A DNA stretch of 64,000 nucleotides from Cyclobacteriaceae bacterium (GCA_019694875.1 JAIBBC010000002.1:682001-746000), one strand, 5' to 3'; counted from the first letter of the stretch, positions 7,509-17,797 are shown. The notes: generated by a model from the letters alone, not told the origin. Program-made: numbers and translations.

Positions 7509-10500
7509 TTACTCAAGTTTACTTGAAATGAAATCCCGAACCACTGCGCCCTTTGCCTTGACCGACCCAACATTACCAAATCCGAAAGATATTTGAACCG
7601 TAAATCCATCTTTGGCAATATCCCCCGCTGTTGGCAAACTTTTCCCGGCTAAAAATAAGCCAACACTTGAAACAGGAGACTTTGAACCCAGACCGATGGT
7701 TCCAAGAGCGTCATTTGTTCCGTCCAATGCGTTTTGTGCAGCAGCGCGAGGAAAGTCTACGTCATTTTTAGCGTTGAAATTCGCAATATTCTTTACGTCA
7801 GAAGCGAAATTTTCGTCCAAAGATTTAGATTCGCCGCCAGCGAAAGTTACTTTATTCTTTTCAATATCAACAGTGCCAGATCGAGTCCCAGTTTGTTTAA
7901 ATTGCTTGTCATCTTCTCCTTTAAAACTCGTTGATTCTGAATACGCGCTTTTGACAATTTTCCCAGCCCCATCAATTAATGATGTAGTCTTAGTTTCAGT
8001 TTTTGTGATATCACCTGTTGGGACAGGACCATCCTTTGTGGTGAGCTTAAACTCACTTGCTTCCGTGCGATTCGACATTGAGGTGACCTCGGTGTACTTG
8101 ACTCCCTTAATTTCGACAGTGCGTACTCTGGTAGATTGCGTTGTTACATCATATCCATATCCATTTTGCACACCACCGTCTTTTCCATCTGGATCGACAA
8201 GTCGAATGGGGTTGTTCAGACAGTAGTTATAAGGGGACATTTTGTAATATTTCTCGCTTAATACGTCAACGACACCCCATCTTCCAATCTCTGGAATATA
8301 CATCCTTGCTCCATAATCCATCCATCCAAGATCAAGCTCATCTTGGCGTTCTTTCCCATTGTATAAGTATTGATTGCCAGTAGCGTTTTCACGTTGATGC
8401 GAGTTAAAATTTAACCCAAACGCATAGTAATCATCCTGCTGTACGACAGGTGATTTTGTGTAGTCAATGCTGAAATCATCAAAATATGCTTCCAGCGGGG
8501 CGGATTCTTCATTGCTCAGGAAGATGTATACATAGCCCGGTTGTTTGATCGTGATTTGAGGTGATTCCAGTAACTCGTGCGCCACATCCTGACCCGCTTC
8601 TTTTGGTGCGGTACTCAGGCGATCATACCCGCTTTGGGCAAGGATGAAGTTATAATCACGGTCAAATACCAGCCAGTTCAAATAAACTTTGGGCCCTGTT
8701 TCGGAGCTGTTAGATGTATTCTGTGCGGCCTGGCTGCTGAACGGGAAATTAGCCGTGCTATTGCTATAGCTTGCACCGTCGACCACGGTGCCTGCGGGGG
8801 CTGTTCCACCTGCAATCTGGCTTAATAGGGTGTTAAGCGCGGTTGTCCAGTTACTGCTTACCGGGTCGATATACTTGGCATACACGCTGGCGTGGATCAC
8901 ATCGCCCGGCATCACACTAAGCGACTTACCCAAACCATACCGTTCGTTTGCTGAGCCGTTCAACCGCTGGGCATAGCCGGTAGCGGTAGATGGAACAGAT
9001 CCGTTGGTTCTGTCAAACAAATAAGACTGAATCTTCCGAGCCTCTGCAAACCGCACAAACTGACTTTGTTCGGTAGCTGCGTTTGCATTCTCCAGCGTAG
9101 CGGTTGATGTTGTTAAATCGGCCTTCGTGGTGAACGTCAATCGCACGTTACCAAGATGATCCTTGAGGTGGTACTGGTATTCGGCCGTGCTGTTGTTTGA
9201 AAGCTTGATCAGCTGAACTTCGTTTACATAACAGACCTGCGTGGCTGTTGTGGCAGTGTTAAGCATTACACCCAGCTCAATCTGCGTTACCGAGGGAGGA
9301 ACAACGAAGTATGTTTCAACCCAGGCTTCGATATTGATATTATTTGGCAAGGGTGCCCCCGGCCAAACTACATCTGTGCTGTTACCCTTTACATACAGCG
9401 CAAAGGCTTCACCACCCCGGTAGCCACGAACCCGGTACACATACCGGTCTCCGGGAGTTACTGTAATGGGCGAAGTAAAGGCGGATATCCCGCGTTTGGT
9501 TGTCCCTGACGTGATGGAAGCTTTCAGGTAGGTTTCACCATTATTTGTTTCATTGGTAAGGGTTACATCGGCACCGGTTTTGGTAATGCCGTTTTGGTGC
9601 GAGCCATCAAAACTGAAGATTCTTTCTTCGGCGGCCATGGCAATCCGACCCTCTTCGTGGTTCACAAATTGTAACGACCCATTTGTATACACATACTCAC
9701 CGAGGTAATCGGTTTGTTTCTGCGGGCCAGTACCGGATACTGTCTGCCAGAGTTTTCGTCCCGTGGCGTCATAGGTGTACCGGATGGTGCTGGTGCCTTT
9801 GTTGACGACTTCCGGCAGGTTAAGATGATTGTAAATTATCGGCAGGGCTACCAGGATGTTCTTGTTGAGGTCGGTAATCATGTTACCGTTCGCATCGTAG
9901 GTATAGTCGTTTACACTCTGGCTGTTCGTGCCATCTATAAATCCTTTGAAATCGTCCCCGGCATCGGTAACCTTTAACAACTTGTTGCTTTGGGTGGCAC
10001 CTGTACCATAATCATACGTCAGGTTATCCATCCAGCCTGTGGTGCGGCCATCGTTGCGCTGAAGCGTGAGGATGTTACCGTTCAGGTCGTAGGTAAAACC
10101 GGTTTCGGCAAAGCCGTTGTTGCCAGCGGATGCCCAGCTGCCATTTTTCTGTTTGTAGGTTGAGGCGGTTAACCGGTTCATAGGATCGTAGCTGTAGGTG
10201 TAGGCGTTTTCCTTCACATCTCCTAGGGAAAGATTATTACTCCACTTGATAGCGCTGATGTTACCATTATACAATAAGCTATTGGAAACGCCAATGTCAG
10301 TGTTATACCCCAGTTCCATTCCGAACAGGTCGCGGGCTTCACCGGCCTCAACACTGTTATTGAGGTCGCTTTCGTTGATCTTGGTGAGCCACCCGCGGAT
10401 GTTGTAGCGATAATCAACGGACTGTTTGGCATCGCTTCCATCGGAAAATGTGCTGTGAAGTTTTTTATCGATCAACTGGCCGAGTTCGTTATAGATGTTT

Positions 10501-11939
10501 TTGGCTAACAAGATTTCATTGTTCCCGTCCAGTTTATGCCAGGTGTTGATCAGTCGGCCTGCATGGTCGTATTCCATCCTGCGGGTAACCGTATGGGTTT
10601 CCGGTGACCATGATAAGGTAATACCGGTTAACGTTGCCCCGATCGAGTTTAAGGAGCAGTCGGCATACAACGCGGTTGCAGAAGATGTGGGAAAGGTATA
10701 GAGAAGTGTTCCGTTTTTGTAAATCTTTACTGAAGTGCCGGTGCGGTCAAGCCTGATAACATCACCCGTAGTGATTGTGCCCTTGGAACCGCGGTTAATG
10801 GTTCGCTCGTAGGCGTAGAGTGTAGTCTGATTCAAATAGACCGAAAAATCCATTGTGGTGTAATCCTGGTTTTCATCATTGATCGAAAAGCCGATCATGC
10901 GGGTTGACGTTGTCTCGGAAACCGTTAATTCAATATAGCCGTTCTGTCCGGCTCCGAGAGGTTTAACCGATGCCGCGCCTGCATTGGTCCAGCTCGTAGT
11001 AGCAACGGTTTTAGTGATCGAATTCGCCGATACGCTTACTCCGACATGATTGCGCCAGAGCGCATTATGTGTTGACTTGGTTTCCAGCGGTTTTCCGGTA
11101 AAGTCATACACGGTAGTTGTGCGATCGGTTCCTCCCGCTTGATTGTCGGAAATACTTTGAATTGGCCGGTAGTTGTCATCATAATAGGTTATACTCTTCA
11201 ACCAGTTAGTCCCGCCATCCAGAATTTTCACTTTGGTGCCGGTAACCTGACCTTTTACGGTCGCAAATTCAACGTCCGGTTGATTGTAGGTCACGCCATT
11301 TTGAACTTCGCTCAAGTTCTCATCGAGGTATGTATAGGAACCAGTCCACAAGCTGCGGAAGTCGTAAGTGTCATAGTATGTAACGGTAAGGAATTTACTA
11401 ACATCCATGGTAGTACCTGCAGTAACTTTGGGGTAACTCAGGTTGCTGTACCCGTGAACATTTCCGGCGGCATTACCAATATAGATTTCGCCCTGCGTCC
11501 GCCATGATTTTGGTGGCGTGTAATAGCTGTCAACACCGGCCTGCATATTTGCCTGACTCAGGTTTGCTGTAGTATCTTTGATTCCGGTCAGAATAGGCCG
11601 GTTAAGCTCATCATATTTGGTGAATGTCCAGTTGCCTAGCGGTCGTTGGTTGGCATCTTGCGTTGCCACCAGCCGGTCGCGATTATCGTACACCATATAC
11701 ACCTGACCAGCTCCCGGTACCTGTTTGGTGGTCATTCTGTTTCGGCCATCGTACGTATAAATGAACGCCCAGTTATTTAGGTCAGTAGAGGTAATTGTAT
11801 AGGTGTCGGCATTGGTGTGTAATAATTTGCTTAGCTCCGGTGGAAAAACATACCGGAGGTTTCCAATGTCGTCATAGATATAATACGTGAGCGCCCACTC
11901 CGATGTACTGTTAAGATCGGTAACGGTTTTGGCCTGCAC
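7509..11939 (-). CDS. RHS/YD-repeat protein, C-terminal portion with variable tip (separated from its N-terminal part by a stop codon)
   Basis: 1476 residues from a GTG, but the true gene very probably starts at 14294. Reading upstream from the GTG, eleven more in-frame codons lead straight to a TAA that ends the 773-residue ORF. Visible parts: the YYIYDDIGNLRYVFPPEL segment that normally follows a DUF6443 domain; scattered YD repeats such as YTYDATGRK and FTYDLNGN; an inserted beta-sandwich region (about 300-430) and another near 780-890. The RHS core ends in YNGKERQDELDLGWMDYGAR, MSPYNYCLNNP and DPDGKD (about 1170-1252). The remaining ~224 residues are a tip of unknown fold, Thr/Lys-rich first and Gly-rich at the end, matching no toxin family I recognise. 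A small lipoprotein gene follows after 3 bp. Confidence 0.85.
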   Translation of the reverse strand: MQAKTVTDLNSTSEWALTYYIYDDIGNLRYVFPPELSKLLHTNADTYTITSTDLNNWAFIYTYDGRNRMTTKQVPGAGQVYMVYDNRDRLVATQDANQRPLGNWTFTKYDELNRPILTGIKDTTANLSQANMQAGVDSYYTPPKSWRTQGEIYIGNAAGNVHGYSNLSYPKVTAGTTMDVSKFLTVTYYDTYDFRSLWTGSYTYLDENLSEVQNGVTYNQPDVEFATVKGQVTGTKVKILDGGTNWLKSITYYDDNYRPIQSISDNQAGGTDRTTTVYDFTGKPLETKSTHNALWRNHVGVSVSANSITKTVATTSWTNAGAASVKPLGAGQNGYIELTVSETTSTRMIGFSINDENQDYTTMDFSVYLNQTTLYAYERTINRGSKGTITTGDVIRLDRTGTSVKIYKNGTLLYTFPTSSATALYADCSLNSIGATLTGITLSWSPETHTVTRRMEYDHAGRLINTWHKLDGNNEILLAKNIYNELGQLIDKKLHSTFSDGSDAKQSVDYRYNIRGWLTKINESDLNNSVEAGEARDLFGMELGYNTDIGVSNSLLYNGNISAIKWSNNLSLGDVKENAYTYSYDPMNRLTASTYKQKNGSWASAGNNGFAETGFTYDLNGNILTLQRNDGRTTGWMDNLTYDYGTGATQSNKLLKVTDAGDDFKGFIDGTNSQSVNDYTYDANGNMITDLNKNILVALPIIYNHLNLPEVVNKGTSTIRYTYDATGRKLWQTVSGTGPQKQTDYLGEYVYTNGSLQFVNHEEGRIAMAAEERIFSFDGSHQNGITKTGADVTLTNETNNGETYLKASITSGTTKRGISAFTSPITVTPGDRYVYRVRGYRGGEAFALYVKGNSTDVVWPGAPLPNNINIEAWVETYFVVPPSVTQIELGVMLNTATTATQVCYVNEVQLIKLSNNSTAEYQYHLKDHLGNVRLTFTTKADLTTSTATLENANAATEQSQFVRFAEARKIQSYLFDRTNGSVPSTATGYAQRLNGSANERYGLGKSLSVMPGDVIHASVYAKYIDPVSSNWTTALNTLLSQIAGGTAPAGTVVDGASYSNSTANFPFSSQAAQNTSNSSETGPKVYLNWLVFDRDYNFILAQSGYDRLSTAPKEAGQDVAHELLESPQITIKQPGYVYIFLSNEESAPLEAYFDDFSIDYTKSPVVQQDDYYAFGLNFNSHQRENATGNQYLYNGKERQDELDLGWMDYGARMYIPEIGRWGVVDVLSEKYYKMSPYNYCLNNPIRLVDPDGKDGGVQNGYGYDVTTQSTRVRTVEIKGVKYTEVTSMSNRTEASEFKLTTKDGPVPTGDITKTETKTTSLIDGAGKIVKSAYSESTSFKGEDDKQFKQTGTRSGTVDIEKNKVTFAGGESKSLDENFASDVKNIANFNAKNDVDFPRAAAQNALDGTNDALGTIGLGSKSPVSSVGLFLAGKSLPTAGDIAKDGFTVQISFGFGNVGSVKAKGAVVRDFISSKLE

Positions 11940-11972
11940 TTTTTTGAGGATAAGCCTGCCTTCCTTGTTTAC

Positions 11973-11975
11973 TTA
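11973..11975 (-). other. In-frame TAA splitting the RHS gene
   Basis: On the minus strand the codons run GAG TAA GTA AAC AAG GAA GGC and then open directly into the downstream RHS reading frame with no shift. The flanking residues (SVRE before, VNKEGRLILKK after) fit one continuous DUF6443-to-RHS junction. In related proteins this position is usually an aromatic residue, so TAC to TAA is the simplest explanation. Confidence 0.85.
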
Positions 11976-14294
11976 CTCCCTGACCGAATTTAGCTGCTCA
12001 TCAACAGTAACATTGAGGGTTAATTGACCGGTGCTATAATATCCTCCAGTTTCAATGTAGCTTGCGGCGGCCGAACAACGAATGGGGTTGCCAGCCAAGT
12101 CAAGCTTAAATGCGATCACTTTTTCTCCGGTCAAACCGGCTGAAGTACCATGAACGTTGGTGAGATATTTTTTTTCAATGAAATTATTGTTCCAACCCGC
12201 ACCCGGGCCGTATTGCTTCAAAACACGGTTAAGGGGTGATTCTTCGTAGACTGTGGTAGCGTAAGGCTTTGTGTCGTCAACAACGATCGGATTCGAGTCG
12301 TTATAAAAGGAATACTGCGGAGAGGTTGTATATGTTCCGGGACTACCGATCGGGTTTGATTTATAGCCCCCGGCAACCGTATTGGTAACATAAGGCAAAT
12401 ATTTGGCACTTTCTCTTCCAAAATCATCATAAGCAGTGACTTGAACAACGTCTTTGGCGGCAGGAGAGGCCTGCACTGCTACCCCTTCTATCGGGCGGCC
12501 AAGGTCGTCATAATACTGCACGGTCTGCATCAGACTATTTACGCTGAGTGTACCAATATCCGATGATATGACACCGGGTTTAAGAATTGTGTTGGAAACA
12601 ACGTAGTTGAGGTCAGCATTTGCGTATCCATTTTTTAAATTATAAGGAAGTGATGTACCCTGCCCGGCTACACCTGATTTCGTAACGGTTACGGTGTAGC
12701 TTCCCGGAATATTTGTGCTTATCGTTTGCCCAGTGCCTGCAATAGCTATACCATCACGTTTCCAGCTATATGTCAGGAATCCGGATCCTGCGTCCAGTAT
12801 AACAGATTCGCCCATAACTGTATAGGGTTTATCGGCTGTAATAACGGGTAACGCATGCATGGTAAGCGAAATCCAAAGGGGTGTACTCGGGCACCCATTG
12901 TCGATTGCTGTTACGTAACCATACGTACTTGTTGAAGCGGCTATGGGTGGAGTTATATATGTACTACTGGTTGATAACGAAGTTCCGGATGGCGAGAACC
13001 ACTCATAACTGCCTCCCACCGGGGCTCCCGTAGCAATGAGAGTAAGGCTATTGTTACTGAAGCCCACATTACCCGATATACTCGGTTGGCCCGGCACTGT
13101 TTTGATGGTCGCTACTACCGGAGCCCTTGCAGCGGTGCTTTCGCACTGCGTGGTGGCATTGAAGGAAGCGATATAGTACGTAGTTGTCGCAGCAATGCTG
13201 GGGGTGGTAAAATTAGTATTCGTTGCCAGTGCAGAACCCCCCGTTGAAGCTGCATACCATTTCACTGTCGTTCCGTTTGATCCCGGTGTAGCGGTTAATG
13301 AAACAGTGCCCGCGCCACAGCGGCTTCCGGCCATGCCGCTTGGAGCTCCCGGAACTACATTGATTGTTGCTGTTACCGCTACGCGTGCAGCGGTGCTTTC
13401 ACATGTGGTAACGGAATCATAGCTCGAAATGTAATAGGTAGTGTTTGAACTGATGCTCGGTGTTGTGTACGCGGGGCCCGTTTTCAACGGACTGCCGCCT
13501 GTTGATGCTGCGTACCACCTCAGTGAGTTCGCGTTGGTGCCCGGTGTGCTTGTCAAAGTTACCGCTCCAGTGCCGCAACGACTTCCATTAATAGCTGTTG
13601 GTACACCAGGTATTGGGTTTACTGCCCCTGTTACCTGCTGTCGTGCAGTTTCCACTCCATTAATGGTGGCACTCACCCAATAGCTGGTAGTAGTTGATAC
13701 TGTAACTTCTGTGCGATAAACTGCGCACGTTCCGGTTGATACCTGTGTGCCCGATATGTATGTGCCGCCTGTGGACGAGGTATACCATTTATGCACAATG
13801 GTTTGAGAGCAACTCGCATCATTGGTATTGGCGGCCAATGTAACGGATCCGGCACCACATCGGCTGCCGGACGTTGTATACAGCGAGTTGCCGGGTACTA
13901 TGGAAAAGGTTGCATTACTCCAGTCCGCTTCACTGGGTACACTGGTATTGTAGATTTTTACTTTATAGTTGCTACCAACCGGCAGGCTAATCGTTGGAAT
14001 TGTTCGGCCAGTGATACCCGCGGTACCCGGACCCCAAACCTTCGTTGCGCCATCGTAAAGCTCGATACTGACGGCTGCCGGAGTGTATAACGCGCCATCT
14101 ATTGTTAGGCCAATCACTGATCCTACAGTGTATTGCTGACCTCCATTGGGTGTGATCAGCCAATTCGTCAAATCGGGAGGTGGGCATTCTTTCGGATCTT
14201 CAACCCCTGCGCCATAAGAAGATATCGAGCAAACTAATCCTAAAAGAAACACGGCTACTATAGCCAGTATCGCATTAATCGATTGTGCTTTCAT
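11973..14294 (-). CDS. RHS protein, N-terminal portion: Ig-like repeats and DUF6443 domain
   Basis: 773 residues ending at an in-frame TAA. A signal peptide (about 1-28) is followed by a beta-rich domain (about 40-135) and three Ig-like repeats of roughly 85 residues near 143, 235 and 320. Each repeat starts with a GSRCG motif, holds WY.AS.GG, and closes on TTYY followed by a cysteine. A further Ig-like segment leads into a DUF6443 domain (about 560-765) with TVQYYDDLGRPIEGV and YDDFGRESAKYLPY. DUF6443 normally sits at the front of Bacteroidota RHS proteins and runs into YD repeats, which here resume 12 codons after the stop. The intact protein would be about 2,260 residues. The start ATG lies 2 bp after the stop of the companion gene, so these genes form one operon. 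Confidence 0.85.
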   Translation of the reverse strand: MKAQSINAILAIVAVFLLGLVCSISSYGAGVEDPKECPPPDLTNWLITPNGGQQYTVGSVIGLTIDGALYTPAAVSIELYDGATKVWGPGTAGITGRTIPTISLPVGSNYKVKIYNTSVPSEADWSNATFSIVPGNSLYTTSGSRCGAGSVTLAANTNDASCSQTIVHKWYTSSTGGTYISGTQVSTGTCAVYRTEVTVSTTTSYWVSATINGVETARQQVTGAVNPIPGVPTAINGSRCGTGAVTLTSTPGTNANSLRWYAASTGGSPLKTGPAYTTPSISSNTTYYISSYDSVTTCESTAARVAVTATINVVPGAPSGMAGSRCGAGTVSLTATPGSNGTTVKWYAASTGGSALATNTNFTTPSIAATTTYYIASFNATTQCESTAARAPVVATIKTVPGQPSISGNVGFSNNSLTLIATGAPVGGSYEWFSPSGTSLSTSSTYITPPIAASTSTYGYVTAIDNGCPSTPLWISLTMHALPVITADKPYTVMGESVILDAGSGFLTYSWKRDGIAIAGTGQTISTNIPGSYTVTVTKSGVAGQGTSLPYNLKNGYANADLNYVVSNTILKPGVISSDIGTLSVNSLMQTVQYYDDLGRPIEGVAVQASPAAKDVVQVTAYDDFGRESAKYLPYVTNTVAGGYKSNPIGSPGTYTTSPQYSFYNDSNPIVVDDTKPYATTVYEESPLNRVLKQYGPGAGWNNNFIEKKYLTNVHGTSAGLTGEKVIAFKLDLAGNPIRCSAAASYIETGGYYSTGQLTLNVTVDEQLNSVRE

Positions 14295-14296
14295 GA

Positions 14297-17200
14297 CTAG
14301 TTCTCTCCTTTATAGTGATAGACATAATTCTTGACAATGTTTCCATCCTTATCGCGGGCAAATAATAGCCGGTTTTGAGAATCGTACTCAAAATACGTAA
14401 TGACGCCATTTGCATCCGACACCGAAGTGATTCCAACCAGCGGCTTGTGTGTATATGATTTCATCTGTGATCGCTGGGGATGAACCCGAACTTCATCCAG
14501 CAGAACGTTGGACAACGTCAGGGCTACTGAACTAATATTGCTTAGTGAAAATGTATAATATGTCCATTGATCGGATGTTATTGATTGGGTGACGGAGCCT
14601 GAGATACTCCCATTGACGGAATTCCGTTTAGCCCAGAAGCTCAGGGTATAATTTCCAGCGGGAAGGCTTTTGCTTAAACTGGTTCCCGCAAAACTAAAGG
14701 ATCCGGTTTTAGAATTGGTGTTCGATGCCTGGTTAAATGTCCAGCCGCCTTCGTTATTACCGTTTTCAAAGCTTGTAAAGGCGATTTCTGCAGGAGCGGC
14801 ATTTGACACTTCGGCAATTGGCAAGGTGTTGTTGTAACTCCAGATAAAACTCAGTGAAGCATCGTTTGCACGATGCATCTCCAGAATATTACCTTGAGCA
14901 TCATAGCTTCCAAACGATACACGACTTTGGGTTCCGCTCGGCCCGTCTGATATCTGACTTGGCAGATACAGTCCATTGAACTGGCTGTAGTATCGTTTCT
15001 CATTATTAAGCGTGTTACCGTTCTTCTTTTGCAGCGTTTCGATCGGGCGATTAAGGATATTTAACGACCGAAGATTGCTCATATATGGATTACCAGATGT
15101 TGATGAGTATACATATTCGGTGGAAAGTGATTCATTTGAACTGTTTGTTGTAGTGACTAGTTGTTGTTGATTGTCAGGATAGTAGGAAAGAGTTTTACGT
15201 ATCGCAATTGAGTTGGTGCCTGAAACTTGTTTTGTTTCGCTAAAGGTCAGTAAACTCTCTCCGTTGTATAACGGATAGTAACCCACAAGTTCTTGGCCGT
15301 ACGACCATGTATAACAAGTTCCTTGCATACTGGCTGCAATAAACCATGTATTATGAAATGAACTCTTCATTCCATAGAAAACTTCCGAAATTTGAAATTC
15401 GTAAATGTTACTGTCGCGAGAAATCAATTGATTTTGTTTGTTATATATATGTTGTTTAAGAATAAGGCCATTATGCGGGTACCAGTGATTCTTTCTTGCG
15501 GGTAAGGACATGCCAGTATAACTATCAAACTTTCCTTCGTCCGGCTGATTTGTGTAGGTTGTTATTGTTTTGCCATTGTTAACGTTTGACTGGTCTAACG
15601 ATTCTTTGGTGACTTTATCATACCCAACAAAATTACCCGACCCTAGTAATGATGACGAATAGTAGTTGTTTCCAGTTAGGTATTGTATTAAGTACGGGTA
15701 GGATATCATGGCAATGTCATTGCCGGTGCCAGCGATAGAGATGTTAGAGTATTGATACGTCCCGTAGAGGTGCAAGTCAAGCATTGGCTTTCCGCCTTCA
15801 TAGGTATACTTGGTAGTTGTAATTAGATTTGATCCAATAAAGTTTTTAACTGTCTTTATACGAACCCCAGCACCGGAAGTTATTGTTGGTATTGATGGTA
15901 TGCTGATCGTATTGAGTTCATATTCAAAAACTGATCTACCTCCGGTTGGATACAACACTTCAGTCAAGAGGCCTGCCTTCGCGTATGTAATATCCGAATT
16001 CCGGTTATTTCCATTATCACTTAATGTCGACACCCCGATATGTGTTGGATTGGGTATCATCGAAGTATTAGCAGTTTTGCCGTTGTAAAATCCCCAATAG
16101 TCTACTGCATAGGAAGTTTTGAGGGGAAGAGTTGTGTTATCGTATGTAAATTGATAAGCCGGAGCATCGCTCGACTTTATCGAAACAAGTTTAAGTCGAT
16201 AGGTGAGTTCAGTCTGTGTCTTCTCATTGAAATAATTTGATGTTGGATAAGTTTTTTCTATGCTTCCACCGTTTGAGTGTCCAACAAAGTAATCATACTG
16301 GAGCGAATAACTTTTTATCCTGCCTCTGCTATTTTGAAGATTAATAGAGTCAAGTTTCAATTCTCCAATGTTGTCTTGCCGAACAGAAGTTACAAACGAT
16401 AGTTGCCCGAGGGAAAATGTAATTGAGGTGGGATAAGAACGATTTACAGGCTGAGTTTTGCTCATTGTGTAACTATTAATTGTTTCAGCTCCTAAGGCGT
16501 CTGCGCCCCGGGGACCAACGTCGTTATAGTAAGCAGAGATTGAACAAACCACCGCCGATCCGCTTCCATCGTCGGTAGGGGTTTTGTATTTGATGATTTG
16601 AGAGAAGCTGGAGATATCCTTGATTCCGCTTGTACGGGTCCAGTTAAAAGTAATTACTTTTCCATCTGTACCGATGATTTTTGTGAGATGCCATGTTCTG
16701 CTTGCTGCGCCGGTTAAGCCATTGCCATAGAATGAACCCCTGACTACGGTTGTGCTTAAGTTGAGTAGTACCTCATCGATCTGTTCAAAAAAGTACTGAA
16801 CGCCATCCGGTGCAATGATTTTCCAGGAAGCTTTGCTGTCAGTATTTAATATAGACACTATCTTGTAATTCTTTCTATTTAGTATCTTATACGTGCCGGT
16901 TGCAGGATCTTTTAGGAATTCCAGACTGTGACCGTTGAAACTTGCTTTAAAAACATCCGGCTCCGAATCAATGTCGTCTGGTCCTCCATCAGCATTGGTA
17001 ATTTGCGGGTAAGACCCATAAGAGCCATTGACTGGAAACATGTGGTCTGTGAAGATAGCCAGCGAATGGACAGGATTTGACGCAGATATTCCGGTGCTTG
17101 GAGTATAGGTGGGACCTGGAACAGTAAAAGGATATTGATAATACGGCGGAAAAACAGTTTTTGATGCAAAAAAGTGATAGTCCGGCGCCAGGTATTGAAA

Positions 17201-17545
17201 GCCCCCAAAATCGTCTTTGTCGTTTACAATTTGCGTTACATTTCCGAGATCAAGGTTCCAACTTAAACCTACCCATGTTGCCTCCTCAGCAACTCTTACA
17301 CCGCCACCATGGTAGTTTAAAGTAATTGGGAAGTTGAGGCTGCCTTCCTTGATTGTGTAGATCGGTATTTCTAATCCCATGATTCCGGAATATTCATTCA
17401 CGGGGATTTCTCCGTACTTGAGAAACTGGAAGGCGCTTGGCGGAACTGGAATTACCTGCGGCAAATACTTTTCAGTCTGAGCAAAACTGAAAAGTGACGA
17501 CAGTACGAAAGCAAGTGCGGGATAAAACGAACGCAAAATCTTCAT
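14297..17545 (-). CDS. Secreted RHS-associated companion protein with YD-type C terminus
   Basis: First gene of the RHS operon. A frame extends upstream, but the ATG at 17545 directly precedes a signal peptide (MKILRSF to SFAQ, residues 1-23), giving 1082 residues. The N-terminal region (FLKYGEIPVNEYSGIMGLEI, ITLNYHGGGVRVAE, WVGLSWNLDLG) is the conserved opening of large Bacteroidota proteins that accompany RHS proteins and resemble SpvB/TcaC-like shells. The middle is beta-rich. A carbohydrate-binding-like beta-sandwich (about 930-1035) precedes a final YD segment (EYDSQNRLLFARDKDGN). The protein ends soon after this without a tip domain, so it is probably a structural partner and not a toxin carrier. 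It stops 2 bp before the RHS start codon, consistent with translational coupling. Confidence 0.8.
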   Translation of the reverse strand: MKILRSFYPALAFVLSSLFSFAQTEKYLPQVIPVPPSAFQFLKYGEIPVNEYSGIMGLEIPIYTIKEGSLNFPITLNYHGGGVRVAEEATWVGLSWNLDLGNVTQIVNDKDDFGGFQYLAPDYHFFASKTVFPPYYQYPFTVPGPTYTPSTGISASNPVHSLAIFTDHMFPVNGSYGSYPQITNADGGPDDIDSEPDVFKASFNGHSLEFLKDPATGTYKILNRKNYKIVSILNTDSKASWKIIAPDGVQYFFEQIDEVLLNLSTTVVRGSFYGNGLTGAASRTWHLTKIIGTDGKVITFNWTRTSGIKDISSFSQIIKYKTPTDDGSGSAVVCSISAYYNDVGPRGADALGAETINSYTMSKTQPVNRSYPTSITFSLGQLSFVTSVRQDNIGELKLDSINLQNSRGRIKSYSLQYDYFVGHSNGGSIEKTYPTSNYFNEKTQTELTYRLKLVSIKSSDAPAYQFTYDNTTLPLKTSYAVDYWGFYNGKTANTSMIPNPTHIGVSTLSDNGNNRNSDITYAKAGLLTEVLYPTGGRSVFEYELNTISIPSIPTITSGAGVRIKTVKNFIGSNLITTTKYTYEGGKPMLDLHLYGTYQYSNISIAGTGNDIAMISYPYLIQYLTGNNYYSSSLLGSGNFVGYDKVTKESLDQSNVNNGKTITTYTNQPDEGKFDSYTGMSLPARKNHWYPHNGLILKQHIYNKQNQLISRDSNIYEFQISEVFYGMKSSFHNTWFIAASMQGTCYTWSYGQELVGYYPLYNGESLLTFSETKQVSGTNSIAIRKTLSYYPDNQQQLVTTTNSSNESLSTEYVYSSTSGNPYMSNLRSLNILNRPIETLQKKNGNTLNNEKRYYSQFNGLYLPSQISDGPSGTQSRVSFGSYDAQGNILEMHRANDASLSFIWSYNNTLPIAEVSNAAPAEIAFTSFENGNNEGGWTFNQASNTNSKTGSFSFAGTSLSKSLPAGNYTLSFWAKRNSVNGSISGSVTQSITSDQWTYYTFSLSNISSVALTLSNVLLDEVRVHPQRSQMKSYTHKPLVGITSVSDANGVITYFEYDSQNRLLFARDKDGNIVKNYVYHYKGEN

Positions 17546-17723
17546 TGCTATTGGGGTTATTGAATTGTACGAGCAAGAAGCCACGACAAGGATGACATCT
17601 CGTGTCAAATTAGGGCGTGTCTAACTCACCAGCTAATAAAGCTATTTTCTTAATGTTTAATCGGACAAAATTCGGGAAAACGTTACTTGTTAGATTTCTA
17701 TTTTGCAACTGGTTGGGAATCAA

Positions 17724-17742
17724 CATGAAATTTTTTTTCATG
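17724..17742. other. AT-rich hairpin in the gap between the divergent RHS operon and HAD gene
   Basis: CATGAAA and TTTCATG form a 7-bp stem around five Ts in the 252-bp space between the two divergent units. No -7 box or ORF is convincing here. The hairpin could be regulatory or chance. Confidence 0.2.
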
Positions 17743-17797
17743 GGCTCAAGAGGATTTGGTGTTGCCGTTTTATTATTATCGTTAAACCCATGTTATT

